Positions 38,392 to 49,917 of a stretch of 64,000 nucleotides of DNA are shown here, one piece after another; the stretch's first letter is position 1, and every line of letters begins with the position of its first letter. The notes under the pieces are model-generated. The model saw nothing but the letters and a program-made list of their open reading frames with translations, was not told where the DNA came from and ran no database searches. The DNA is from Pseudomonadota bacterium. GTDB lineage: Bacteria; Pseudomonadota; Gammaproteobacteria; Burkholderiales; Burkholderiaceae_C. The stretch covers positions 1 to 64,000 of the forward strand of contig JAIUPH010000006.1 in assembly GCA_020161065.1 (NCBI GenBank), read 5' to 3'. The position numbers and the translations under genes were made by a program.

Positions 38392-38925
38392 ATGCGCCGC
38401 TTCCTCGACCGCCTCTACGACGCCGCCGCCGCCATCGCCGCGCTGTGCGTGCTGGCCATCTGCGTGCTGATGATCTACGGCTCCATCGGCCGCGAGCTGG
38501 GGCTGCGCGTCAGCACCATCAACGACCTGGTGTCGTGGCTGACCGCGGCCGCCGCCTTCCTGGCGATGGCCAAGGCCTTTCGCAACGGCGACTTCGTGCG
38601 CGTCACGCTGCTGCTGGAGACGCTGGGCCCGCGCGCGCGCCGGCGGCTGGAGGTGGCGTCGCTCTTCATCGCGGCGCTGGCCATCGGCTACCTGGCCTGG
38701 TGGGCGGCGCGCTTCACCATCGAGAGCTGGCAGTTCAACGACATGGCCGGCGGCCTGCTGGTGCTGCCGATGTGGATTCCGCAGACCACCTTCGTGGTCG
38801 GCGCGGTGCTGTTCTTCATCGCCGTGCTCGACGAGCTGGTCAACGCGCTGCGCGGCGGCCAGCCCACCTACGTGCGGCTGGTGGAAGAACGCCACGCGCG
38901 CGGCGATTTTTCCGAAGACATGTAA
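38392..38925 (+). CDS. TRAP transporter small permease (DctQ family)
   Basis: A 177-residue membrane protein with four transmembrane helices (about 10-32, 45-65, 85-108 and 125-148). RNGDFVRVTLLLETLGPRAR is the typical cytoplasmic loop of DctQ proteins. It forms a complex with the large permease encoded 9 bases downstream. The ATG at 38392 fits the family start; the frame is open further upstream inside the racemase gene. Confidence 0.92.
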   Translation: MRRFLDRLYDAAAAIAALCVLAICVLMIYGSIGRELGLRVSTINDLVSWLTAAAAFLAMAKAFRNGDFVRVTLLLETLGPRARRRLEVASLFIAALAIGYLAWWAARFTIESWQFNDMAGGLLVLPMWIPQTTFVVGAVLFFIAVLDELVNALRGGQPTYVRLVEERHARGDFSEDM

Positions 38926-38934
38926 GGCGGCACG

Positions 38935-40245
38935 ATGGACCTCGTCTGGCTCGGCGCCTTCCTGCTCGTCATCATGCTGCTGTTCCTCGCCGGCGGCGTC
39001 TGGATCGCCATGACGCTGGCCATCGTCGGCTGGATCGGGCAGGCCTTCTTCGCCAACACCCAACCGGGCAAGAACCTGTTCTCGGCCTTCTGGGAAAGCA
39101 ACGCGAGCTGGGAGCTGGCGGCGCTGCCGCTGTTCATCTGGATGGGCGAGATCCTGTTCCGCACGCGCTTGTCGGAGCAGATGTTCGAAGGCCTGGCGCC
39201 GTGGCTGGACCGCATCCCCGGGCGGCTGATGCACACCACCATCCTCGGCTGCGGCGTGTTCGGCTCGGTCTCGGGCAGCTCGGCGGCCACCTGCGCCACC
39301 ATCGCCAAGGTGGCGCTGCCCGAGCTGCTGCGCCGCGGCTACGACGAGCGGCAGGCCGTCGGCTCGCTGGCCACCGCGGGCACGCTGGGCATCCTGATTC
39401 CGCCGTCGATCACGATGGTGGTCTACGCGGTGGCGGCCGACGCCTCGATCATCCGCATCTTCCTGGCCGGCTTCCTGCCCGGCTTTTTGCTGATGGGGCT
39501 GTTCTCGGGCTACATCGCGTGGTGGGCGATCCGCCACCCCGATCGCGTGCCGGCCGCCGGCGAGCCTTTGAGCCTGGCGCAGAAGATCCGCCGCTCGGGC
39601 AGCCTGATCCCGGTGAGCCTGCTCATCGTCTTCATCGTCTGGGTGCTGGTGGCCGGCTGGGCGACGGCCACCGAATGCGCGGCCTACGGCGTGCTGGGCT
39701 CGCTGGCCATCGCGGCGGCCGGCCGCATGCTGACCTGGCAGAACTTCTGGGACGGCCTGATGGGCGCCACGCGGGTGAGCTGCATGATCATGTTCATCCT
39801 CGCCGGCGCGGCCTTCCTCACCAAGACCATGGCCTTCACCGGCATCCCGCGCGCGCTGGCCGATTGGGTCAACGCGCTGCAGCTCTCGCCGTACGCGCTG
39901 ATCGCCGTGCTGACCGTGGTCTACCTGCTGCTGGGCACCGCGCTCGACGGCATCAGCATGATCGTGCTGACCAGCGCCGTCGTGCTGCCGATGATCCAGA
40001 AGGCCGGCTTCGACCTCGTGTGGTTCGGCATCTTCATCGTGCTGCTGGTGGAGATCGCCGAGGTCACGCCGCCGGTCGGCTTCAACCTCTTCGTGCTGCA
40101 GAACATGACCGGCAAGGACAGCAACACCATCGCCCGCGCGGCGATCCCGTTCTTCGTCTGCCTGGTGCTGTGCATCGCGCTGATCACCGTGTTCCCGGCG
40201 ATCGTCACCTGGCTGCCGGACGTGGTGATGGGGGTGAGCAAGTGA
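38935..40245 (+). CDS. TRAP transporter large permease (DctM family)
   Basis: A 436-residue membrane protein with about 12-13 helices that uses the sodium gradient to move the substrate delivered by the periplasmic receptor. Family motifs seen: FGSVSGSSAATCATIAKVAL, GSLATAGTLGILIPPSITMV and the late EITPPVG-like sequence EVTPPVGFNLFVLQ. It follows the small permease by 9 bases and ends 46 bases before a toxin-antitoxin pair. Confidence 0.95.
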   Translation: MDLVWLGAFLLVIMLLFLAGGVWIAMTLAIVGWIGQAFFANTQPGKNLFSAFWESNASWELAALPLFIWMGEILFRTRLSEQMFEGLAPWLDRIPGRLMHTTILGCGVFGSVSGSSAATCATIAKVALPELLRRGYDERQAVGSLATAGTLGILIPPSITMVVYAVAADASIIRIFLAGFLPGFLLMGLFSGYIAWWAIRHPDRVPAAGEPLSLAQKIRRSGSLIPVSLLIVFIVWVLVAGWATATECAAYGVLGSLAIAAAGRMLTWQNFWDGLMGATRVSCMIMFILAGAAFLTKTMAFTGIPRALADWVNALQLSPYALIAVLTVVYLLLGTALDGISMIVLTSAVVLPMIQKAGFDLVWFGIFIVLLVEIAEVTPPVGFNLFVLQNMTGKDSNTIARAAIPFFVCLVLCIALITVFPAIVTWLPDVVMGVSK

Positions 40246-40291
40246 TGGCCGCCACTACACTGCTGCGTCGCGTCCAGCGGGAGAGCACACC

Positions 40292-40510
40292 ATGAAGTCG
40301 CCCCGTGTCGTCTCCGACCCCGAGATCCTCGGCGGTACGCCGGTTTTCATCGGCACGCGCGTGCCCGTGCGCATCCTGTTCGAACACCTGGAAGCCGGCG
40401 ACCCGCTGGAGGTGTTCCTCGACGACTTCCCCTCGGTGAGCCGCGAACTGGCCGTGCAGGTGCTCGAAGACGCCAAGGCCTCGCTGGTGGCTGATGCGCA
40501 TTCTGCTTGA
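40292..40510 (+). CDS. DUF433-family antitoxin
   Basis: A 72-residue protein with the DUF433 pattern: SDPEILGGTPVFIGTRVPVRILFEHLEAG, a short helix-turn-helix-like domain. In many genomes DUF433 proteins pair with DUF5615 PIN-like proteins as VapB45/VapC45-type antitoxin and toxin. Here it overlaps the next gene by 17 bases, which supports the pairing. It may also repress its own promoter. Confidence 0.88.
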   Translation: MKSPRVVSDPEILGGTPVFIGTRVPVRILFEHLEAGDPLEVFLDDFPSVSRELAVQVLEDAKASLVADAHSA

Positions 40511-40814
40511 CGAGTCGGTGCCTTGGCGCCTGGGGCGCCTGCTCGCCGGCCACACGACAACGTCGGTCCAGCGCCAGGGCTGGGCCAGCGTCAAGAACGG
40601 CAAGCTGCTGGCCCTGGCGGCCGAGGCCTTCGACGTGGTGCTGACGGCCGACAAGGGCATGGCCTACCAGCAGAACCTCGACACGCTGCCGGTGGCCGTG
40701 CTGATCGTGCTGGCCCGGAGCAACCGCATGCAAGACCTCGCCCTGACGGTGCCGGCGATCCTGAAGGCACTGGATGAACTGCAACCGCGAACGCTGCACC
40801 GAGTGAGTGCCTGA
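40494..40814 (+). CDS. DUF5615 PIN-like toxin
   Basis: A 106-residue PIN-like protein starting [17 protein letters not shown], with the first acidic residues of the nuclease site (DES) and a second acidic cluster in [17 protein letters not shown]5615 proteins are predicted RNases paired with DUF433 antitoxins. The pair sits inside what looks like a transport/hydrolase operon, 5 bases before the hydantoinase gene, so it may be a later insertion that rides on the operon. Confidence 0.85.
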   Translation: MRILLDESVPWRLGRLLAGHTTTSVQRQGWASVKNGKLLALAAEAFDVVLTADKGMAYQQNLDTLPVAVLIVLARSNRMQDLALTVPAILKALDELQPRTLHRVSA

Positions 40815-40819
40815 CGCCC

Positions 40820-44479
<3,660 letters not shown>

Positions 44480-44509
<30 letters not shown>

Positions 44510-44585
44510 CGTGACTGGCGGCGGCTACGGCGCCGCCCCCGGCTGACGATGACTGGGGGTGGCGGCTACGGCGGCGCTGCCGGCT
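44480..44585 (+). repeat. three imperfect copies of the hydantoinase 3' end
   Basis: GGCGGCTACGGCGCCGACCCCAGCTGA, the last coding bases of the hydantoinase gene, recurs 37 bases later and again 41 bases after that with changes. The third copy forms the 3' end of the convergent TIR-fusion gene, giving its C-terminal QPAAPP. This looks like local tandem duplication at the gene boundary. Confidence 0.7.
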
Positions 44586-46662
44586 GAGCCGCCGCCGGTA
44601 CGCGCACTTCCGACGCCAGGTCCGCCAGCTCCGGCGGCAGCGGCGCGCGGCGCGGCGGGTCCAGCCGCAGCGCGTCGATGGCGCCCAGGCCGCGGCGGCG
44701 CAGCATCAGCCGCCATTCGAAGTCGACCCAGGGCGATTCGGCCGCGGCGGCCGACCAGAACAGGAACAGCCGCTCGCTGCGCGCCATCTCGCGCTCGATG
44801 CGGTCGCGCCAGTCTTCGCCGCTGCGCAGCGCCGAGCCCTCGGCGAAGATGGCCAGCCCCGGCGCCACCGCCTGCAGGTCGCGCGCGATGTCCTGCACCA
44901 CGTCGCGGTCGGCCGGCGCAAACGCGGCGTAGGCCGACTGCAGCATGCGGCGCGCGGCGTGCATGTCCTCCAGCGCGGCCGCCGCCGCGGCCGGCGCGGT
45001 GGACGGCGCATCGGCCGTGATCTGCAGCACGAAGGCCAGCTCGCCGATCGGCAGCCCGTCCACCGCCAGCCGCACGCGCGCCGCATGCGCACCGGGCCGC
45101 ACGTTGCCGGCCACCGGCACCAGGAAGCGCACGCGCTCGGGCCGCCGTGTCCAGGCCAGGCGCTGCGCCGGGCCCGAGGCCAGCACGCCGTCGATGCGCA
45201 ACTGCACGCTGATGGCCGGGAAGCTGGTGTCGCCGAAAGGCGGTGGCGGCGGCCCGCCGGCCGCGCGCCGCGCCTGCGCCGCCACCTCGTCGGCCTGCGC
45301 CGGCAGCGCAGCCCAGAGGTCGATGGTGGCCAGCGCGCCCGGCGCCACGGCGGCCGGCGCATAAGCGTGAAACTGCGCGGCATCGGGGTGCGGCGGCTGG
45401 CGGTCGGGGCCCGACCAGTCGACGTCGTCGAACTGCGTATCGGGCGTCGGCGCGGCCATCGGCAGCGGCCGCGCCGCGGCTTCGGCAAAGTCGAACGGGT
45501 CGCCCATCGGCGCCGAGGTCTCGAACACGTCGGCGAAGCCGGTGTCGACGGTGACCGGCGCCGTCGCCGCGTCGGGCTGCGGGCGCGGCACCTCGGCGGC
45601 CACGCGGTGCGCGAAGGCGGCGCGGTCGACGGCGCGGCGCATCGCGTTTTCGGGCGTCACCAGGCCCTCGGCCAGCAGCGCCCACAGGTGTTCGTCGGCC
45701 TGCGGCCGGCCGCGCAGCAACTCGGCCAGCGCCACGGTGTCGCCCTCGGCCAGCGTGGCCGACAGCTCGGGCGAGTTGGCCAGCGCCTCGGTGGCCGCCA
45801 GGTCGGCGCCGCCGGCGGCCGCCGGCACGGCGCGCAGCGCCAGCACGGCGTTGAGGTGCAGCGCGGCGCGGCGCAGCAACTCGGGGCCGCCGTGCTCGGC
45901 GCTGAGCGTGACCAGCCGCTGCAGCGCGGCCAGCGGGTCGTCGGCGTCCAGCGTCAGCAGGCACAGCGCGTGCTCGGCGGCGCGCAGTACCTGTTCCAGC
46001 AGCAGGCCGTCGCGCAGCTCGCCCCAGGCGATGGCCAGCGGCGGCGCCGGCTGGCCGGCGGCCGTGCGCGCCTGGCGGCGCTGCAGCAGGTCGAGCGCCG
46101 CGGCGGCGCTCAAGCCCTGGTGCAGCGCGCCGCGGCCGGCCTCGTGCCAGAAGCGGCTGGCGTCTTCCAGCAGCGCCAGTTCGCCGGCCACGTTGCGCTT
46201 GCGCTGCTCGATCAGCGCGGCGGCGGCGTCGCGCCGCAGCCCGGCCGAGCGGCTGGCCAGCAGCAGCAGGCCGCGGTCGGCCGCGGCCAGCGGGCACACC
46301 AGCGCCGGCAAGGCCAGCTGGCGCGGCGTCGGCGCGTGCAAGGCGTAGGGCCTGATCGTCATCGCCGGCTGGCCGTGGCGGCGGAAGGCGTGGACGCGAA
46401 AGCGCCCGACCTCGTCGAGCACGAAGCTGAAATGGATCTCGCGGCTGCGGTCCAGCGCGGCGCGGTGCGCCTCGTCCAGCAGGTCCAGCACCAGCAGCGT
46501 GGACTGCTCGGGCGCGAAGGCCACCGGCGACAGCGGCACCGAGCGCTCGTCGATGCGCAGCGTGGGCGGCATCCACGGCACGACGTAGACCGCCGACGCC
46601 TCCTTGCGCATGGCGAGCTGCAGCAGGTCCAGCAAAAAGGGAATCGTCGGACGAGCGGACAT
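44566..46662 (-). CDS. degenerate PilT/PilU ATPase fused to a TIR domain
   Basis: A 698-residue protein with three parts. Residues 1-360 align with PilT/PilU retraction ATPases: IPFLLDLLQLAMRKEASAVY and FSFVLDEVGRFRVHAFRRHG match the N-terminal domain, but Walker A is lost (GLLLLASRSAGLRRDAAAAL where PilT has GPTGSGKST) and GEMRD is GELRD. A Pro-rich linker and a beta-sandwich-like domain (485-550) follow. Residues 570-690 form a TIR-like domain: SALRSGEDWRDRIEREMARS, RLFLFWSAAAAESPWVDFEW, with Glu 649 at the NADase catalytic position. TIR domains that cleave NAD act in anti-phage defence; here the pseudo-ATPase could be a sensor (inference). The gene stands alone. Confidence 0.75.
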   Translation of the reverse strand: MSARPTIPFLLDLLQLAMRKEASAVYVVPWMPPTLRIDERSVPLSPVAFAPEQSTLLVLDLLDEAHRAALDRSREIHFSFVLDEVGRFRVHAFRRHGQPAMTIRPYALHAPTPRQLALPALVCPLAAADRGLLLLASRSAGLRRDAAAALIEQRKRNVAGELALLEDASRFWHEAGRGALHQGLSAAAALDLLQRRQARTAAGQPAPPLAIAWGELRDGLLLEQVLRAAEHALCLLTLDADDPLAALQRLVTLSAEHGGPELLRRAALHLNAVLALRAVPAAAGGADLAATEALANSPELSATLAEGDTVALAELLRGRPQADEHLWALLAEGLVTPENAMRRAVDRAAFAHRVAAEVPRPQPDAATAPVTVDTGFADVFETSAPMGDPFDFAEAAARPLPMAAPTPDTQFDDVDWSGPDRQPPHPDAAQFHAYAPAAVAPGALATIDLWAALPAQADEVAAQARRAAGGPPPPPFGDTSFPAISVQLRIDGVLASGPAQRLAWTRRPERVRFLVPVAGNVRPGAHAARVRLAVDGLPIGELAFVLQITADAPSTAPAAAAAALEDMHAARRMLQSAYAAFAPADRDVVQDIARDLQAVAPGLAIFAEGSALRSGEDWRDRIEREMARSERLFLFWSAAAAESPWVDFEWRLMLRRRGLGAIDALRLDPPRRAPLPPELADLASEVRVPAAAQPAAPP

Positions 46663-46756
46663 CGGTCAAAACTGCCCCCGCCGTGCCAGGCGGCCGGGCT
46701 GACGCGCATTGTGCGGCGATCCACGCCGGCTGCGGCGGCGCCGCGGCGCGGGGCCG

Positions 46757-47440
46757 TCAGCCGTCCGTGGGGTGCAACACCGGCTGCGGCAGCGCGGGGC
46801 GCCGCGGCGGCATCAGCGCGGCGCAGCAGGCCCAGCACAGCCACGCCGTCCACAGGCTGTGGCTGGGGAAGTGCGCGCCGCGCAGCGTCTGGCCGACGCC
46901 GTAGACCACGCCCAGCAGCAGCACGCCGACAAGCCACCGGCGCGCCGCGCGCGGCTGGTACTCGCGCAGCGCGAACCAGCCGCTGAAAAAGGCGAAGGCC
47001 GCCGTCGCGTGGCCCGAGGGGAAGCAGCGCCCGGGGCCGCCGTCGCCCACGCCGAACTGCCAGTGCGAGACGTAGGCCGCCCAGCCGCCGAATTCGGCCA
47101 GGTCCCAGGGGCAGCTGGTGTGGCTGATCTGCTTGAGCGCGGGCACGCCCAGCAGGCACAGGGCCGTCACCGCCAGCCAGCGCCAGCGTTCGGCGCGGCT
47201 GGGCCCGGCCCACAGCGGCCGCGCCACGTTGACGGCGAGCAGCCCGATCAGCAGCCAGCCGGCGACGCGTCCGCCGCCGTGGATGAGTTGCGCCGTCAGC
47301 CAGTGCTGGCGCCAGGCAAAGCCCTGCTCGTCGTCGGCCAGCGCGCGCATCACCGCGAGGTCGAGCCCGCTCAGGTCCCAGGCCAGCAGCAGCGCCAGGC
47401 CGGCCAGCGTGACGTAGAGGTCGGCGAGACGGCGCTTCAT
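46757..47440 (-). CDS. PAP2-family membrane phosphatase
   Basis: A 227-residue protein with about six transmembrane helices and the PAP2 phosphatase signature: a first motif around KQISHTSCPWD, then CFPSGHATAAFAFF and GQTLRGAHFPSHSLW with the catalytic His residues. Enzymes of this fold remove phosphate from lipid phosphates, for example undecaprenyl diphosphate or lipid A. It starts 1 base after the eptA stop, so it is co-transcribed with the phosphoethanolamine transferase, and a role in lipid A modification is likely. Confidence 0.9.
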   Translation of the reverse strand: MKRRLADLYVTLAGLALLLAWDLSGLDLAVMRALADDEQGFAWRQHWLTAQLIHGGGRVAGWLLIGLLAVNVARPLWAGPSRAERWRWLAVTALCLLGVPALKQISHTSCPWDLAEFGGWAAYVSHWQFGVGDGGPGRCFPSGHATAAFAFFSGWFALREYQPRAARRWLVGVLLLGVVYGVGQTLRGAHFPSHSLWTAWLCWACCAALMPPRRPALPQPVLHPTDG

Positions 47441-47441
47441 C

Positions 47442-49145
47442 TCACGAGGCCGCCGCCGTGCGCCGGCAGGGCGCGGCCAGGTCCCAGGCCGGCTCGTGCA
47501 GCGCGGTGCGCACGTCGAGCAGGCCCAGCACGGTGTGGAAGACGTGGTCGTGCGCCGCCGGCGTGGCGGCGCGCGCTTTCAGGCAGCCGAGGTCCAGGCC
47601 GCGGGCCTGCGCGAAGCCGTCGGAGAACCACATCAGCATCGGTACCTGCTTCTGCACCGCGGGGGCGATGGCGTAGGGCAGGCCGTGCAGGTAGAGGTTG
47701 GCCTCGCCCAGCGATTCGCCGTGGTCCGAGACGTACAGCAGCGCGCCGTCGACGCGGCCGGCCTCGGCCTGCAGCGCGCCGATCAGCTCGGCCAGCACGT
47801 GGTCGGTGTAGAGCAGCGCGTTGTCGTAGGCGTTGACGATCTGCTCGCGGCTGCAGGTGCGCAGGTCGTCGCTGCGGCACTCGGGCTGGAAGCGCGCGAA
47901 CGCCGGCGGGTAACGCCTGAAGTAAGACGGCCCGTGGTTGCCCAGCTGGTGCAGCACCAGCAACTGGTGGCCGCGCGCGTGGTGCAGGATGTCGCCCAAG
48001 CCGCGCAGCAGGCCTTCGTCGAGGCAACGGCCCTCGGGGCATTGCGCGGCCGGCTGGATGTCGGCCACCTGCTGCTGCGGCAGGCCGTCGCACACGCCCT
48101 TGCAGCCGCTTTGGTTGTCGCGCCAGGTCACGCCGACGCCGACGCGGGCCAGCAGGTGCAGCAGCGATTCGCTGCCGCGGATGCGGTCTTCGTCGTAGTC
48201 GCGCCGGCCCACCGGCGCGAACAAGCAGGGCACCGAGGTCTCGGTGTTGGTGCCGCAGCTCGTCGCGTGGACGAAGTTGATCACCGGCAGCGCGGCCAGC
48301 TTCGGCGTGGTCTGACGCGCGTAGCCCGACAGGCCCCAGTTGGCGGCGCGCGCCGTCTCGCCGACCACCAGCACCAGCAGTTGCGGCCGGCCCGGCGCCG
48401 CCCAACTCGGCCCCGGGCGGGCGTCCAGGCCGATGGGCTGGCGCGGCGCGGCGTGCGCCTTGGCGTCGGCGCGCGCCACCGCGGCCAGCGACCACACCAC
48501 GTTGGCTGGCGTCACCAGGTAGCGCAGTTCCTTCTGGTTGCGCATCAGCGACGACAGCGGCTGGAACACCGCCAGCCCCAGCGCCACCAGCAGCGCCAGC
48601 ACCGCCAGCCAGCCGATCAGTCGGTACAGCAGCGCGCGCGGCCACGAGCGGGCGATCAGGTCGGTGCGCCACAGCAGCACGAGCGGCGGGCCGGCCATCA
48701 GCAACAAGTGCAGCAGCAGCGCCGGGCCCAGCAGTTCGCCGGCCTCGTGCCAGTCGGTGCGCAGCACGTTGCGCATCATCGTCGGGTCGAGGTAGACGCC
48801 GTAGCGCTGCGTGTAGAACGAGGCGCCGGCCGCGATGACGGCCAGCACCGCCAGCAGCGGCTTGACGCTCCAGCGCCAGGCCAGCGGCGCCAGCAGCAGC
48901 CAGTGCAGAAATAGCACGCCCAGCAGCAGCGCGGCGCCCAGGCCCCAGGCGCTGGCATCGGCCCAGTCGCGGCCTTTCAAGGCCTGCTGCACGAAGCTGC
49001 GGTTGGCCAGCAGCGTGAACCACAGGCACACCAGCAGCAGCAGGGTTTCGGTCGACAGGCGCAGGCGCAGCAGGCGCGGGCGCTGGCGCAGGGGGACCAC
49101 GGTGGCCGGCGGTGCCGGGTCGGGGCGCGGCGTCAGGGGCAGCAT
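47442..49145 (-). CDS. eptA: lipid A phosphoethanolamine transferase
   Basis: A 567-residue inner-membrane enzyme that moves phosphoethanolamine from phosphatidylethanolamine to lipid A. Five helices occupy residues about 35-205; the periplasmic sulfatase-fold domain follows. The nucleophile motif SCGTNTETSVPCLF has Thr 299 at the catalytic position; GETARAANWGLSGY and SDHGESLGE carry zinc ligands. The modification lowers surface negative charge and gives resistance to polymyxins and cationic peptides. ATG 49145 is preferred to a longer frame start at 49283, which would overlap the divergent regulator gene. The divergent PmrA-like regulator and a direct repeat in the gap suggest its control. 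Confidence 0.93.
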   Translation of the reverse strand: MLPLTPRPDPAPPATVVPLRQRPRLLRLRLSTETLLLLVCLWFTLLANRSFVQQALKGRDWADASAWGLGAALLLGVLFLHWLLLAPLAWRWSVKPLLAVLAVIAAGASFYTQRYGVYLDPTMMRNVLRTDWHEAGELLGPALLLHLLLMAGPPLVLLWRTDLIARSWPRALLYRLIGWLAVLALLVALGLAVFQPLSSLMRNQKELRYLVTPANVVWSLAAVARADAKAHAAPRQPIGLDARPGPSWAAPGRPQLLVLVVGETARAANWGLSGYARQTTPKLAALPVINFVHATSCGTNTETSVPCLFAPVGRRDYDEDRIRGSESLLHLLARVGVGVTWRDNQSGCKGVCDGLPQQQVADIQPAAQCPEGRCLDEGLLRGLGDILHHARGHQLLVLHQLGNHGPSYFRRYPPAFARFQPECRSDDLRTCSREQIVNAYDNALLYTDHVLAELIGALQAEAGRVDGALLYVSDHGESLGEANLYLHGLPYAIAPAVQKQVPMLMWFSDGFAQARGLDLGCLKARAATPAAHDHVFHTVLGLLDVRTALHEPAWDLAAPCRRTAAAS

Positions 49146-49170
49146 CGGGGCGCGATTGCAGCGCCGCCGC

Positions 49171-49187
49171 CTGAAGCCAGCCTGAAG
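49171..49187 (+). promoter_or_regulatory. PmrA-box-like direct repeat CTGAAG-N5-CTGAAG
   Basis: CTGAAG at 49171-49176 and 49182-49187 are separated by five bases, an 11-base period. OmpR-family regulators of the PmrA/QseB type bind CTTAAG-N5-CTTAAG-like direct repeats. It lies in the 106-base gap between eptA and the regulator gene, so it could serve both promoters. Binding is inferred. Confidence 0.55.
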
Positions 49188-49251
49188 ATCACCCCGGTCG
49201 CGGGCCGCCGGCGCCGCATCGACGCCAGACCGTGCGCCGCACAATCGGCGC

Positions 49252-49917
49252 ATGCGCCTGCTGCTGCTGGAAGACGATGCCATCCTCGGCGAGGGCCTGC
49301 GCGACTACCTGCGCGCGGAAGGCCACGTGGTCGACTGGTTCGCCAGCCTGCGCGAGCTGCAGGCCGTGGACGGCGAGCCCTACGACGTGTGGCTGCTCGA
49401 TTGGCACCTGCCCGACGGGTCCGGCCTCGACTGGCTGGCGCGCCGCCGCCGCGCCGGCGACGCCACCGCGGCCTTCATGCTGACGGCGCGCGACCGGCTC
49501 GACGACCGCGTGCTGGGCCTCGATTCGGGCGCCGACGACTACCTCGTCAAGCCGGTCGACCCCGCCGAGCTGGCGGCGCGGCTGCGCGTGCTGCAGCGCC
49601 GCCAGGCCGCGCCGCAGCACGCCGCCGGCACGCTGGCGGTGGGCGACGCGGTGTTCGACCTGGCCGCCCGCAGCGCCGCCGCCGGCGGCCGCCGCGTGGA
49701 ACTGACGGCGCGCGAATGGGCGCTGGTGGAAGCGCTGCTGCGCCGCGCCGGCCGCGTGGTGGCCAAGGCCGACCTCGAGCGGCTGCTGCTCGGCGCCGAC
49801 GCCGATCTGCAAAGCAACGCGCTGGAGGTGCACGTCTCCAGCGTGCGCCGCAAGCTGGGCCACGGCGTGATCGAGACGCTGCGCGGCCTGGGCTACCGCA
49901 TGACGGCCAACGGATGA
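49252..49917 (+). CDS. OmpR-family response regulator, PmrA/QseB-like
   Basis: A 221-residue regulator beginning MRLLLLEDDAILGEGLRDYL. The acceptor is Asp 50 in VWLLDWHLPDGSG, and the switch Lys lies in DDYLVKPVDPAEL. The C-terminal winged helix includes LTAREWALVEALLRRAGRVV and the recognition helix region NALEVHVSSVRRKLG. This short form is typical of PmrA, QseB and TctD. The sensor gene overlaps it by 4 bases (ATGA). Its position back-to-back with eptA points to a PmrA role. Confidence 0.93.
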   Translation: MRLLLLEDDAILGEGLRDYLRAEGHVVDWFASLRELQAVDGEPYDVWLLDWHLPDGSGLDWLARRRRAGDATAAFMLTARDRLDDRVLGLDSGADDYLVKPVDPAELAARLRVLQRRQAAPQHAAGTLAVGDAVFDLAARSAAAGGRRVELTAREWALVEALLRRAGRVVAKADLERLLLGADADLQSNALEVHVSSVRRKLGHGVIETLRGLGYRMTANG

